Shown here one piece after another: positions 35,540 to 48,710 of a DNA stretch of 64,000 nt. The first letter of the stretch is position 1. Each line of letters opens with the position of its first letter. The stretch comes from Papaver somniferum (Eukaryota; Streptophyta; Magnoliopsida; Ranunculales; Papaveraceae). Below the pieces are notes generated by a model. That model worked only from the letters and a program-made list of their open reading frames with translations, was not told the DNA's origin and ran no database searches. The stretch is taken from assembly GCF_003573695.1 (NCBI RefSeq), contig NC_039365.1:132209466-132273465 (forward strand), written 5' to 3'. A program made the translations under genes and the position numbers.

Positions 35540-37023
35540 TAAATTTTTTCTTCTTGTTTTTTGAAGAATAACTAGGGTTTGAAATAGCCATTATTGTGAG
35601 TACACATAGCTATGTCCAACGATTTTCATCTTCAATGTTTTTAGATTTATTTATTTAAATTCTAAGTTTTTAGAAGATGATTTTTGCAATTTAATCTTTA
35701 TGATTTTATATTGCAAACTGTTATGGGATATGTTGTTAACGTCTGTGACCTGTGACTGTCCCCTACTTGTTCAAAAGTTATCTCTATTATGTCGGTATGA
35801 ATGTATTGATAGAAGATAGAATGAACTTTTGACATTACAAAAGTTAAAGCCTTTAATGTCATTGTTTTGATGGAAGAAAGGATAAAACTTTTGTTTACAG
35901 GGATTAAGTCTATTATATGTCATTGTGCAAATAATGATAGAAAATTCAATGAACCCTTGTTTATTCCGCAGTATTGGTCGATCTCCGATCCACATCTTTG
36001 TGCATATACTGTGTTGCTCCGTAAGGTTCCTTATGTTTGAGCATGACCAAATAATTTGATCATTCTCTTTTGGTTATTTTAGTTGTTTCTCCGTAAGTTC
36101 TCTTATGTCGAGCATGACCAACTGAATTGATCACGTTGTGGTTAATTTGGTTGTGTATTCTAATTAAATTAGTCGTGGATTTTCTTGTGATTAATTTGGT
36201 TGTATTTTTTCAATTGCATTAATCACGGGTTCTCTTGTGATTAATTCAATTGAATTTTTTGGATGCAAATTCATGTTTTCATGTGATTTGAGTTATCCAA
36301 AAGAAATCCTTCTTTTCTTGTAAAAGCAAGGTCGCCTTTGTTGTTCTTTTGGGAATGACATTTTATGAGGGAGAGTTCATTTTGAAATTGGGCTTAATTG
36401 CCAAATCTTTGTGGGGAGTGCGGCTGTGGAATATTATGGGGTTATCTTGTATCTTTATACACTCCTTGATGAATGCATTAAGCTTCGGCTTTATGATGCC
36501 ATATAAATAAGTCGATATGGTATTCTTTTTTGGTCATGAAGTATCTCTGTGAAAATTTCATGACGATCCCACTAGTTTTCGTACCATTTCCAATTTATAT
36601 TGACAAAAGCGGGGAGAATTAATGTGTAGCGTGATACTACAAATACATATGGTTTACGGATCATTATGTAAGGGGGAGTGGTTTTCATGTTGAGATGAAG
36701 TATTTACTAAGGTGGAGTAATACATATCACCAAAGTATTGTTGTCAAAGTTGTGATACAATTGGACTTTGATGCTGTGTAATAATACTATGACACCGTAT
36801 AACAATGATTGAGAGCATTTTTGTTTTCTCACAATTATCGCTACGGATCTTCAAAAACTGTGATGCTGAACTTACAACCTCTAGGATCATGGAGTACTTG
36901 GAAGTGACGAAGATTTCGAGCCGCGTTGAAGATTCCAAGGAGATCAAGCATTTGGATGAGAAGATACAATTTCTATCTATTTTGTAATCCATATGTATTG
37001 ATAGTTTTGTCACTAAAATTGAC
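35540..37023 (+). other. 3' non-coding region of element A3
   Basis: Matches the equivalent region of A1 and the 61.4-62.9 kb copy, starting AATAGCCATTATTGTGA. AT-rich, no protein. Confidence 0.7.
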
Positions 37024-37032
37024 AAAGGGGGA
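37024..37032 (+). other. Polypurine tract of element A3
   Basis: AAAGGGGGA just before the 3' LTR start at 37036. Confidence 0.8.
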
Positions 37033-37035
37033 TAT

Positions 37036-37851
37036 TGTTAGAGCACTGCTCGGTCGAACTCGCATGTGTTTCTATCTCAAGCATATTTGTCAGTATTAGT
37101 GATAAAAACTATAAGTCTTGATTTCTAGCCTATTTATAGATGTCTCGGACTAGGACATAGATAGTGTAGTTGAGTTTAGATTTCACAGAGTTCATCATTT
37201 GAATACGAAGAACTACTAAGGGGAGCTTGTGGAACTTCTTCAACAAAAGGTATGTGAAGACTTGAACTCATCTATCACTTGGAAAAGTTTATTTCTACTA
37301 TCTCCTATATTGAGACATAAGTCGTGTTAAGATATAGTTTTCTCTATACACATTTGAGATTTCGAGCTGAGTATATCTCGCTTACATATTTCTTGAAATA
37401 TGTGTTGGTAAGCTTTCGCTTCGACCAAGTTCGTCTTATATAATGAGAAAATTGTCGAGTAACATCTTACATGATTTGTATGATACAATCATTTGATGTG
37501 GGCTTGGAATGTTTTGATAATGATTATTTCAATATCTTGAAAATTGCTTGATGCTAATAGTGTGTGAAAATGACTATTGTCATTATAGAAGAATGCTTCA
37601 ATGATTGAAATAAATAGTTGAGAATGTAACCATGTTTGAATATAAGAATATATAGTGTGTTCGCACATTAGTGTATAAATCCATACACCGGGAGCCAAGT
37701 GTATGCATATGTGTGTATACGAAATTGGTGAAGGAGACAGGTTAAATATGCGTACCCATACGCATACTGGCGGAAGTTTTCGAACCGAAAATTTCTGCTG
37801 AGTTTGGTTTTGACAAACTCTTAACTAGTCACCTTAAGTTTGCGTACCCGT
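37036..37851 (+). repeat. 3' LTR of A3, first segment
   Basis: TGTTAGAGCACTGC onward, matching 30762-31550. Ends in CCCGT, the target duplication of the solo LTR that follows. Confidence 0.9.
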
Positions 37852-38559
37852 TGTAGATGGTGGATTTTCGACAAAGGTTAAAATCATAAAACCATAATTA
37901 TACATGCTCCTGATCCGGCAATCAGATGAGTATTGAGGCTCATATCTCTCATTGAAGCATGAAAGCTCATGCCATGAAATCTCTGGCTGAGATTGCTATC
38001 TCTCAGAGTATATGAAGATGCGTAGTCTCTCAGCTGAGGCAACGACACATCTCATGAATATTGAGTAATTTCAGTAATTGTTTCTATATAGAATCGAAAG
38101 ATTGGACGGCTCCTAGACAACATGCCTGCTAGTATAGAGCAATAACGTCTTCAGGATGCAACAAAGTTTTCCCTGACTATATAAGAGAAATATGACATTT
38201 CAACAAGCTCATATCTCTCAATTCTCAGATAATTAATGCTTCTAGACAACATGCCTACTAGTATAGAGCCATCAATTAATTATCTCTAATCGTTAACTGA
38301 ATATTCAACAATATTCTACGATTTTTCGTAATATTTTGTCACTTCAATTTGTGGTTCTTCCCAGCAGAATTCCACGGGTTAGTGATAAATATTCAACGTA
38401 CGGGCATCTGAGCAACTATCGAGTAAGCCCCGACTAAAATGATGCAAGTGTATTCAGCAATAATGTACAAACGAGCACCTGAATGCATGAACGAACATTC
38501 GAAAACACGAAGGAACGATGAACCTATGCAAAATAGGAAGAAATAATAAATAATAAAAT

Positions 38560-39620
38560 ATTAATCAAGGCGCTTGGGGACGGGGCCCACCGGCCGGCCG
38601 GTCGTGTCGTGGTCAGTCCCATGTCCAATTTTACATTTTATCATATTTTTATTATTTTCCTTGATCTCATGAAAATCCCTTCATTTGAGCAAATCTCCTT
38701 CGTCTCAAGGAAACTCCACAGTCTCATGGTGTTTCCTCGTATCAAAGAAATAATAAAATTTAGGAAAGGTGTCGCGGGACCAGGTCCACTAGCTGGCCGG
38801 CCATGCCCTAGCCGTGGCCAGTCCCACACCTCATGACTCCTTATTATTTTATTATTTCCCTCATCACATGAAAATTCCCTGATGTCATGATATTTCTCTC
38901 AATTCATGAAATATTATAAATTAGGGAGAAAACGCACGGGACCCGGGCTCTTGGCCGGCCATGCCCTACCCGTGGCCGTGGCCATTCCCACACGCCCGTG
39001 TCTTATTATTTTAATATTTTTTGTTTCCTCATCCCATGGAAACTCCTTCACTTCAAGGAAATTCTCTATTTTCAGCAAACTCCTTGGATTCATGAAATTT
39101 CACTCAAGTTCATGAAAAATAATATAAAAATTAGGGAAACTCGTGGGACCAAGCCATAGCCGGTCCTACACGCCCCTTATTTTATCATTATTATTTTTTA
39201 TGTTTCCCATCTCATAGAAACTCCTTGATTTCAACAAATTTCTTGGTTTCGACAAACTTCTTGATTTTATGATATTTCCCTAAAATCATGAAAATATTAT
39301 AAATTAGGAAAAAATTCCTTGGGACTGGCTCCTTGGACGGCCGGCATGCCTTGGCCTAGCCAATCCCACACCCCATGATTCCTTCATTATTTTATAATTT
39401 TATTCCTTCATCTCATGAAGTTTCACGGTTTCAGCAAAATCCCTGATTTCTTCATATTTTCTCAAAATGTTGCTCAAACGCACACCGGAAAATATCGAAA
39501 CTCTCAGGACTGAGATACGAACATTATGGTGACGCGGGAATGTCTCCTTAACTGACTAAGGCCGGCCCTGAGGCTTGCAAATAGCCGGTCCCACGTGTTT
39601 TAATAATTTTGACCTAATTT
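38560..39620. repeat. GC-rich tandem repeat of about 190 bases in the solo LTR
   Basis: About six diverged copies, starting near 38576, 38777, 38938, 39141, 39329 and 39535. Each has a GGGACC...GGCCGGCC...CAGTCCCACAC block followed by an AT-rich half with TTATTATTTTA and CATGAAA. Confidence 0.7.
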
Positions 39621-40126
39621 GCACAATTGCACGTATTAGGTCCAAAACTCTTCCAAACAACTTGGAACTTCATAAAAATGATCAACAGACGATCCCATGA
39701 CCAACCAAGGCCGGTTTCATGATTCCTTGGTCGGTCTCTCATCTCTTCATAGTTAGGTTTTAACACCTAATGCTGAGACGAGCATTATTTCTCAACAACA
39801 AATGATTAAACCAGCATTTAATCATCCTTTCACCAATTGGTCTTCAAGAGACTTTAATATTTTGCTCACCTCAGCATCTGGGTGCTACATATTCGATTCA
39901 TCATCCCATGTAGCCGTCCCTACTACATTTCATAAATGATTTTCAATAAATCATCAATTCAGCAATTGATCAAAATTAGGGTTTTGAGTTCAAGGTTCAT
40001 AATTCCAGATTCATACACTAAATTTTATGTTGATCCCGTGATCAACACTCTAATTAATTATACTTGGTTTTGTCGCCAGTATTTTAATTTAATATTTATT
40101 TGGTCATGCTACCAATACTTCATCAA

Positions 40127-40730
40127 ATGAGCAACATTTGCTCAGACGAGCAATATTTGCTCAGACTAAGTAATATTGGTTCAACTATCAATATTCAACA
40201 ATTCATCAAATGAGCAACATTTTCTCAAATGAACAATATTTGTTCGCACTGAAGAATATTGGTTCAACTATCAACATTCAATAATTCGAGCAACATTTGC
40301 TCAGATGAGCGATATTTGCTCAGTCCAGGAATATTGGTTCAACTATCAATATTCAACAATTCATCAAATGAGCAACATTTGCTCGGATGAACAATATTTG
40401 TTCGCACTGAAGAATATTGGTTCAGCTATCAATATTCAATAATTCGAGCAACATCTTCTCAGATGAGCATTATTTGCTCAGTCCATGAATATTGGTTCAA
40501 CTATCAATATTCATTAATTCATCAAATGAGCAACATTTGCTCAGACGAGCAATATTTGCTCTGTCCATGAATATTGCTTCAACTATTAATATTCAATATT
40601 TGCTCAGTCCATGAATATTGGTTCAACTATCAATATTCAATATTTGTTCAGTCCATTAATATTGATTATCAACATTCAACAATTTATCAAACGAGCAACA
40701 TTTGCTCATACGAGCAATATTTGCTCACCT
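40127..40730. repeat. 80-base tandem repeat with alternating monomers in the solo LTR
   Basis: Units of GAGCAACATTTGCTCAGACG, GCAATATTTGCTCAGTCC and AATATTGGTTCAACTATCAA. Starts lie near 40127, 40208, 40288, 40368, 40446 and 40526, with shorter units after that. Monomers alternate between a GCTCAGTCC form and a GTTCGCACTGAAG form, giving a 160-base higher-order period. Confidence 0.75.
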
Positions 40731-41118
40731 TAACAACCAACATAATTATACCTCTGTATCAACATTTCAATTCATGAGTCTCAGAATATTTGCAAAGTCA
40801 CGTTCAACTCAGCAACACAAGGACTCATCGTCCCATAAAGTCAGCAACTGACTCCACAATCACGAGATGTCAATCGTGTCACATGGGGGATATTAAATAG
40901 GGTTTTGGTCTGGCGGTCTACGACACGTGTGTTCATACACACGATGAGAATATGGGAAAGTCGTGCAATCAGTTGGAGGAGTTATCAAAGTAGTGAGTGG
41001 AAGTTAACCAAGTCTCCGCACGATGAGCAACTGGTTTTCAACACGATTTTCACTTCCCCACTCTTTGACTCCAAAAACTGTCACACTTCATGGGATCATG
41101 GTGTTTTCAATTCAGCAA

Positions 41119-41126
41119 TATAAAAG
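41119..41126 (+). promoter_or_regulatory. TATA box of the 3.7 kb solo LTR
   Basis: TATAAAAG followed by GCCTCTGAATC. It sets the likely plus orientation of this LTR. Confidence 0.6.
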
Positions 41127-41559
41127 GCCTCTGAATCATGATTGAAAAGAAACAACATTCGTTTACACAAGAATTTCTCGACAAGTTCATACAGACAATC
41201 TTTCGTCTACACGAACTCATCGTCTGAGCAATCACTCTCAACTGAGTAAATTCAATCATTCAGAACTTTCTTACGCAGAATACACAATACACCTACAATC
41301 TCGATCACCATTGATCTCACACATTTCTCAGCTTCCCTCCTACAGATCAACCCATCCTCTCTTGTGACCGAATTGACTCTGGAACGGCCATTGTCTTGGT
41401 TTAGGCCGGAGTCCTACAGATTGATCTCTCGAACTTAAAGCACTCCCTTCTTGCAGTGCATCTGTGTGAAGTTGAGCATTTTCTCGTTTCAAGGAGTCTT
41501 CTCCGCATAGTCATCTCCTCAATCCCGTAAAAACCAACAAATAATTTTTCCCATCTACA

Positions 41560-41931
41560 CCCGTACGCATACTGGCGGAAGTTTTGGAACCGAAAAATTC
41601 TGCTGAGTTTGGAAACTAAACAAACTCAAATCCGGTTGCTTAAATACGCATACCTGTACACATACTTAAGATGGTTACTTTGTCAAATCATCCAGTTCAT
41701 GGACTTAAACATTTAAATCATAAGGAATGCAATCTTTACAACCCGTGGCTATAATGTTCATGATTGATTCAAGTGAATAAAACCGATTTGGTTTCAATTG
41801 TGTTTTCTATAGCAATTGAACAACTCTTTAATTAGTTTCATTTGAGTCATTTGAACTAGTTATAGTTGAGATGAATAAGGTTGATATGAGAGTAATCATA
41901 TGGATAACCTTGGTTAAATATTTGTGAACCA
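41560..41931 (+). repeat. 3' LTR of A3, second segment
   Basis: Starts with the duplicated CCCGT, contains GTACGCATAC-type motifs, and ends in AACCA, the target duplication of the next insertion. Confidence 0.88.
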
Positions 41932-42251
41932 TGATAAGTGCCTAAAATACATCTTTTGAATGTCAATTTCTTACGTTTTTCTCGACTATTTCTCTTGTAT
42001 TTTTGTATATTATGCTTCGTTTCCATTTTATAGGTATTTTGGAGTCATGCGACAAAAAAGAAGGCAAAAATAAACTCAATTCATTGTTATGCAGCATTAG
42101 GCACGGGTGGACTTGAAGTTAGCAGGAAAGCTGGGATTAAAAGTGTCAAACAGAAGAATCACTAGGTGCAGGTGTGATTTCCACTCCAGCTGAGGAATGC
42201 TAGACACATGCATACGTTCGTTAAGGGGCACCATGTTCATTTACAGCTTGT

Positions 42252-42266
42252 ACACTCCTAAAACTA
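42252..42266 (+). repeat. Left target-site duplication of the LINE
   Basis: ACACTCCTAAAACTA, repeated with one mismatch at 48639-48653. Confidence 0.85.
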
Positions 42267-42355
42267 AAAAAAGCAAAACCTAGGGTTTGGACGGGAAGGA
42301 GCTCCGGTTTTTTTCCCTTTCTTTGCGTTTCACGTTTTCTCGGCTTTGCGCGTTC

Positions 42356-44437
42356 ATGACGCAAAATCAAGTTCCGCCTGATTTAGGAGAACAATCATAG
42401 CCTGCATATCATGCACGTGGTCGTTTCTTCAACAATGCTAACCATGTTAGATCACGCTCGAAATCAAGATCACGACAGTTCTATAGGCCGAAGAAAAATT
42501 CTAACCATAACCCTAATTCTAGCGGGTCTGGAAAACAGGTTGTAGATGGTAATATGGTTGCTGGTGATAGTGGTAATCGATCATGGGCATCCATAGTTAA
42601 GAATATAACGCATGTTCTTTCTAAGATTGATGCGGACTCTTTGTCACATCCTCCAGTTAGAACATCAACAGGTGAAGTTTTTATTACAATTCCGCGTGAA
42701 ACTCATGTTAGAATTAAAGTTGTTTGGAAGTTTAGTTTGGTTGGTCGTTTAGATTTTAGAACACTCAAATTTGATGTTGTTAAGAGGGAATTATTGAATC
42801 AATGGAAGCTGGGAGGCTCTGTTCAATTTATTCCATGGGTTAAAGGTTATTTTGTTATCAAGTTAGACAATGAGGATGATCGCAAGAGGGTTAGCTATGA
42901 TGGTCCTTGGAAGATTAATGAGCAACAGCTTAAAATTCAGCCATGGACACTAATGTTTGATCCTGAGTCGGACAAGGTTACAAGGGCTGTTGTTTGGGTT
43001 CGTTTTCCAGCTCTTCCATGGGAATATTGGGATGAGGAATCATTGTTTAGAATGACTAAAGGTTTAGGTAAGCCATGTGCGGTTGATCCGCGAACCTTAA
43101 ATTATGAGTATGGTTATTTTGCTGCGGTTTTTTATTGATATTGATTTCTCGAAGCCACTTGGTTAGATTATTATTAATGGTGAAGATGGCGAGGAAGCTT
43201 TTGTTCAAAATTATGAAATCCTTAATCGGCCTAGATTTTGTGATCACTGCATATCCATTGGTCATATTAATGCTGAGTGTCGTATTAAGAAACGTAGAGA
43301 TTTACAAGAGCAAGCTGATGCTGAAAAGGATCCATAGATCAAGAACAAAATTGAAGCTAAGATTGCTGAGTTCAAAATTTTTGGAAGAAGGAGAAAATAT
43401 CAAAGGATAAAGTCCCAAATCTGGTGGATCAATCCGACGCAAAAACTACGCCACCATTACTTATTCCAACAACGAAAGTCCCAATTACAAAGGTTTTTTC
43501 TAGAACCCATAGATATATTGATAGCCCTTCAACGAGTGTTGTTGATGAATCTATTCCTACAGTTAACAATGTGGGTGCGTCTGATGATGCTCTGCATAGT
43601 GATATTTCGGAGAAATGCAAAGATAGCGCAAGCCAGCGCAAAGATTGCGCTTCTTCTGAACGCAATGATTGTGTTGCTGCGGAGATACTTAATGATGGTG
43701 CTTTAAATGATGCTTTAGTCACGACTTCTTCTGAGGATGTTGACTTGGTGGATGATGAAGAACTTGATGCCATTAAAAAACTTGAAGAGTTGAAGAAAAG
43801 GACTTATGATTTGCAGAGAGATGCGGAGGTGGCCGGAATTGAGCAAGAAATGGCGCATACTAGGGTTGAGACTCTTAGAAAACTATCTCTAGAGAAGAGG
43901 AATCTGGCCCTTGAGGAGAAGAAGCAAACTGAGATCAATTTTGTTCAAGATAATATTGAAAACCTTGTTGAAACTATATCTACAGGTTTGCTCCCTACAA
44001 ATTCTGTGTTGGAACCTATTGACGAGGCTGGTTTTAGTGCTGCTACTAAAACATATAGAACATCATCTCTGGCAAATTCTATTGATAATATAACTTTATC
44101 AAACAGATTTTATTCTGGCACTGAGGAAAAAGAGGCGGACGAGGTTGTTTCTGTTATGCCTCCTGATACTTCACAACCAAGTACTAATCCTGTAGATGTT
44201 GAATCTAAGAAGCTTGAATGGAGTGCTCTGATGGATCAAGAGGAGCGGGAAAAGAAGGCAGCAGCAGACAAATTGAAGAAAGAAACTTTGGAAAAGAAAG
44301 CGGCTGGCACTACAAAAGCTAAACCAAAAAAGAAACCGGGCACTAAACCTTCGGACAATACTAGCCATGTTGAAACAAGAAATAAGATGAAATTAAGGGG
44401 TCCAGCAAGCCCTCCACGTGATAGGGGTAATCAGTGA
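42356..44437 (+). pseudogene. LINE ORF1 (DUF4283 domain, CCHC knuckle)
   Basis: ATG at 42356, with a TAG at 42398. An Arg/Ser-rich patch (RSRSKSRSR near 42450) precedes the DUF4283-type domain (about 42700-43090: LRFLxF-like start, PWKINEQQLKIQPWTL, VWVRFPALPWEYWDEESL). A frameshift near 43135 leads to an intact knuckle, CDHCISIGHINAEC, near 43235-43275. After a TAG at 43337 and another shift, 43424-44437 is a 337-residue acidic to basic tail with long helices. Known role of the family: RNA binding and ribonucleoprotein formation. Confidence 0.82.
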
Positions 44438-47400
44438 AGGTCTTCTATTGGAATGCTCAAGGCTTGGCCAAAGATGGTGCAAAGGCCAAGTTAAAGGAGC
44501 TCTATCACTTGCACAAAACTAATGTTATTTCTATTGCAGAACCGAAAGTTTTTTGCACTACACATTTTGTTAGGTCTTTGAGATTGGATGAGTTTTCTGA
44601 AGATGTTATCACTAATGAGGACGCTGGTGAAAAATGTAACATATGGGTTATGTGGAAGAATTCTTTGGCAAGACCAGGTATTTTATCTTCCTCTAAACAA
44701 GCAATTAATTTAGACTTTGATGGTGTTTGGATTACGGCTGTTCATGCTTCTTGTGATCCGGTTACAAGGAGATTATTGTGGCAACAATTGGGGTTTGGTT
44801 TTATATCTATTTCTTGGTTGGTGCTTGGCGATTTTAATTGTGTTCTTCGTCTGGATGAAAAGAAGGGCGATAGGCCAACTTTAAGTATTTATATGAATGA
44901 ATTTCGAAGTTGGATTTCTGATAATGGGCTAGTGGAAGCGGATTCGATTGGAAAAAAATACACTTGGTATAATTGTCAGAGTGGTGATCGTCGTATTGTT
45001 TCAAGGAATGATAGGGCGATTGTGAATGATGCTTGGAGTTACAAATATGAAAATTGGAGGTGCAAAGCTTTGCTAAGGATCTGTTTAGATCATTCCCCTC
45101 TTTTTGGGTTTGCTTTTGACAGTCCAAGGCCGGCAAGAGCTCCTTTTAGAATCTAGAAGATGTGGTTTGATCATCCGGGTTTTATGAAGCTGGTAGAAGA
45201 TAACTGGAATTTGCGCCTTGTTGGTACGCCTCCTTTTGTTTTTGCTGGAAAGTTAAAACGTTTGAAGGAAGTCTTGAAGCTATGGAATAGAACTGTGTTT
45301 GTTGATGTTCAATTTCGTTTGAAACAGGCTGAACTTAGTCTTGAATCTGAAAATGATCTTTTAGATTTAGATCCGGTGGATGAAGTCCAATTCACTAAGG
45401 TGGCAGATGCCAAGAATGTTGTGGATGGATGCATATGCGGATTGATTTTGCAGTAATACTTAAGATGAAATCAAGAGTTACTTGGTTGGAGGATGGTGAC
45501 CAAGACACTCGATTTTTTTATAATAGCATTCGTATGAGTAGAAGTCAAAATACAATATCTGAACTTCGGATTTCATCTAACTCTACTTTGGTTTTGTAGG
45601 ATGAAATTAAAGATTTCATTGTCAATCACTATAAGGATAAGTTTAATGGTGGAGCGTCTGTCATTGATCCAAATTTGTTTGAGTTTGAACATGAAAGAAT
45701 CTAAGTCCCTGAGAGTTATTTTATGGATGCTGTGCCAACTCTAGACGAGATTAAGGGAGCTGTTTTTGACTTGGGAGCGGATTCGGCGCCTGGCCCAGAT
45801 GGTTTCCCAGGTTCTTTTTACAGACATTGTTGGAATATTATTGCTACTGATCTTTTTAGTGCCATTAAAAATTGTTGGTTGATGAGGAAAATTCCTAATG
45901 GCATTAATTCTAGTTTTACTGTTCTCATTCCAAAAAACACAAGGTCGGATGCTATTAAGGATTTTAGGCCTATTGGTTTGAGTAATTTTTTCTTCAAAAT
46001 CATTACAAATTTTTTGGCTCCCAGACTTGTTACGGTTCTGAATAGACTGATTTCTGAAGAACAAGTGGCTTTTATGAAGGGAAGGAACATTCATGAAAAT
46101 ATAGCTCTTGCGTCTGAATTGATTAACGAGATTTCTACGCCAAGGAACTTTGGTAATGTCGGCTTAAAACTTGACATTGCTCAAGCTTTTGATAATGTAA
46201 GTTGGGAGTTTATAACTGAAGTTTTCCGTCAATATGGTTTTTCTGAAACCTTGTGCTCTTGGATTCATAATATTCTTAGTTCGGCAAGGATTTCTGTGCT
46301 AATAAATGGCAGTCCAGAAGGTTTCTTTAGCATCACTAGAGGGTTGCGCCAAGGTGATCCTCTTTCACCTTTGATTTTTGTTCTTATTGAAGATATTTTG
46401 AGTCGTAATTTCTCTAAATTGTTTGCTAATAGAAGTATGCACAACATGGTTAGTAAGAAAGGTGTGGCTCCAACACACCTTCTCTTTTCGGATGATATTC
46501 TGGTTTTCTGCAGAGGTAATCTTCATAGTTTGCAAAATTTGAAGTCTATGCTTAGTGTCTATGAGAAGGCTTCAGGTCAGTGCGTAAATTATGCGAAGAG
46601 CAAATTTTATTACGGCGGTGGCACTTATTCTCGGAGTATTGCTATTGCTAATTATTTGGGCATGGAAAGAGCCTTATTTCCGGATAAATATCTGGGAATT
46701 CAATTGAAGCCTGGCATTGTGTAGCACATTCATATCAGGAAGGTAGTTGAAAAGATTATGAACAAGTTGGCTGGTTGGAAGGGTAAACTTTTATCTTTTC
46801 AAGCTAGACTGGTTTTGATCATATCGGTGATTGCTAGCTATGCTATTCACTCTATGGATGTTTATAAATGACCTTGCAATATCATTAAATATGTTGAGAG
46901 GGCCATTAGGAATTTTCTTTGGTCGGGTGATGCGGAAAAACGTAAGTTCTTTACGGTGTTGTATGACAACCTGTGCTGTTCAAGATGTGAAAGTGGTCTA
47001 GGCCTTAGAAGATTGGTTGATGTTAACAAGGCTATGCTTATGAAGTTATGGATTTCAATTCGTGACTCGGACAAGACTTGGGATAGATTTTTGAGGGTGA
47101 AGTACTTCAAATTGAATGGAGTTTTGATTGATTACAAACTGGGTTCTGCGGTTTTTCATGGAATCAGGTGGGTTTATGATTTTGTGCAGCAACACACTAG
47201 GACAATTATAGGTGATGGCGCTAATACTTCCTTATTCTTTGATAACTGGCTTGGTGATTTTTCGATTGCGAAGAGATTATGTATTACTTCCAAAGGCCCT
47301 AATGATTTTAAGGCTAAGGTTAGTGATATCATTTTTGATGGTGCTTGGGATATTCCTCAAAGCACTCGGGATTTGATGGTTCGGCTCAATATTGATGTTG

Positions 47401-48543
47401 GAAACTTGCCTATTATTGCTGAAGGCGATGATTATAAGATTTGGGATTTAGATAGCAAAGGAGTCTTCTCAGTTAAATCTGTAAAGGCTGCCATTAGAGA
47501 GAATGAGGAAACTCTGCCAACTGCAACTTTGTTTTCTCGGCCAGTTGTGCACCCTACTCTAAGTGTTCAATATTGGAAGATCTGGGAAAAGCAGCGTTGT
47601 GCTAGTGATGGTAATGTCATTAAGAAGACTGGAAGGTGTTTTCCTTCAATGTGTCGTTTGTGTAGACGGGATTGCGAAACTCTTAGCCATATTACTTGGC
47701 AGTGCAGATTTGCCAAGAGAATTTGGGCTTGGGCGGCTCATATTTTTAATTTGCAACCAAGAGAAGATTTGGTGGCTTCGTATAAGGCTGCTAAGGGTGC
47801 AGCAGAATGATTAAGGATCCGTGGTTGGTTGCTAATCTTGAAATCACTACGGAGTTATGGAGGCTGCGCAACAAAGTTTATTTTGAAGATGTTGTTGTTC
47901 ATTGGATAGGCTTTAAAGGTAGAGTTTATCAGTTAATTCGTGATAATTCAATACGGATGAAGGGCCATATAAATAATACAATGGAGGATTTACGTATCTT
48001 GAATTATTTCAAAGTGAGGCATAGATCGTGCAAAGTGTCTTCTCCAATTGAGGTAAGGTGGTTTCCTCCTAACCAAGATGAAATCATGATTTGTTGTGAT
48101 GGTGCGTCCCTTGGAAATCCAGGCCCGACTGGTGCTGGTGTTACTTTTCGTGATGCAAATGCAGCTGTTTTGGGTGTCCTCTGCGTTGGCCTGAGACTGC
48201 AGACAAACTTTTATACGGAAGTGTGCGCAGTTATATATGGTGCTATGTTGGCCAGAAAGTGGAATTTTAGGAGTATCTGCGTACAATCCGATTCGATGAG
48301 TTGCATTCAAGCTTTCCAAAATGAGGGTTTACCTTGGCAATTAAATCAGAAGTGGAGATCGGCGAGGAGTTTTTACTCCAATATTCGCTACATTCATAAA
48401 TATAGGAAGTTAATTTTTCTGCAGATGCTTCGGCTAAGCAAGCATGTTTGCTAGATGAGGACATTTTTGAGTTTTATGAGGGGAGACCAGTTTCTATGCT
48501 TTCTGTAAAATGGCCGGGTGAGGTTTATTTCCGTTTTAAATAG
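44434..48543 (+). pseudogene. LINE ORF2 (endonuclease, reverse transcriptase, zf-RVT, RNase H)
   Basis: Overlaps the ORF1 stop by four bases (GTGA; the start codon would be GTG, probably decayed ATG). Endonuclease 44434-45156: FYWNAQGL, IAEPKVF, GDFNCVL, DHSPLF. A TAG at 45154 and a frameshift near 45450 follow. RT 45723-46724: GPDGFPGSFY, PKNTRSDAIKDFRPIGLSN, KLDIAQAFDNVSW, GLRQGDPLSPLIF, and catalytic FSDDILVF (Ser for the usual Ala). TAG at 46722 and TGA near 46869. zf-RVT about 47550-47730. RNase H 48085-48470 (CDGAS, TEVCAV, QSDS) with a frameshift near 48405 before the end at 48543. It would nick target DNA and copy element RNA there. Confidence 0.92.
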
Positions 48544-48630
48544 GCTAGTTTTGTTGGTAGCCCATGGCTAACTCATTATAGCCTAGGACCTGTACAAGTT
48601 TTGCTTTTTAATCTATTTTATTGACGGAGT

Positions 48631-48638
48631 AAAAAAAA
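48631..48638 (+). other. Poly(A) end of the LINE
   Basis: A run of A directly before the right duplication. It marks the 3' end of the copied RNA and fixes the orientation. Confidence 0.8.
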
Positions 48639-48653
48639 ACACTCCTATAACTA
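48639..48653 (+). repeat. Right target-site duplication of the LINE
   Basis: ACACTCCTATAACTA, one mismatch from 42252-42266. Confidence 0.85.
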
Positions 48654-48710
48654 GGTCGAGTAAACACACAAGTCCCAGATTTCTTCTCACTGAACCATGA
48701 AGAACAAGAA

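Larger units (their letters stand above)
37852..41559 (+). mobile_element. 3.7 kb solo LTR with CCCGT target duplication
   Basis: Begins TGTAGATGG and ends CCATCTACA (perfect 9-base inverted ends), flanked by CCCGT at 37847-37851 and 41560-41564. No second LTR, PBS or protein is seen inside, so it is best read as a solo LTR left by LTR-LTR recombination. It holds two internal repeat arrays and a TATA box about 440 bases before its end. A gypsy origin is likely from size and structure but unproven. Confidence 0.85.
42267..48638 (+). mobile_element. L1-type LINE, full length but decayed
   Basis: 6.37 kb: short 5' UTR, ORF1 (42356-44437), ORF2 (44434-48543), a 3' UTR of about 90 bases and an A run at 48631-48638. 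A 15-base duplication flanks it (42252-42266 and 48639-48653, one mismatch). ORF2 has endonuclease, RT, zf-RVT and RNase H parts, the order of plant L1-clade elements. Stops and frameshifts make it inactive. Confidence 0.93.

Noticed and set aside
40127..40730. Regular repeats that could be read as a CRISPR-like array
   Set aside because: Units are contiguous with no unique spacers, lie in a plant LTR, and alternate as 80/160-base satellites.
44434..48543. LINE ORF2 as a host RNase H or endonuclease gene
   Set aside because: Domain order, poly(A) end and 15-base target duplication show that it is a retrotransposon.
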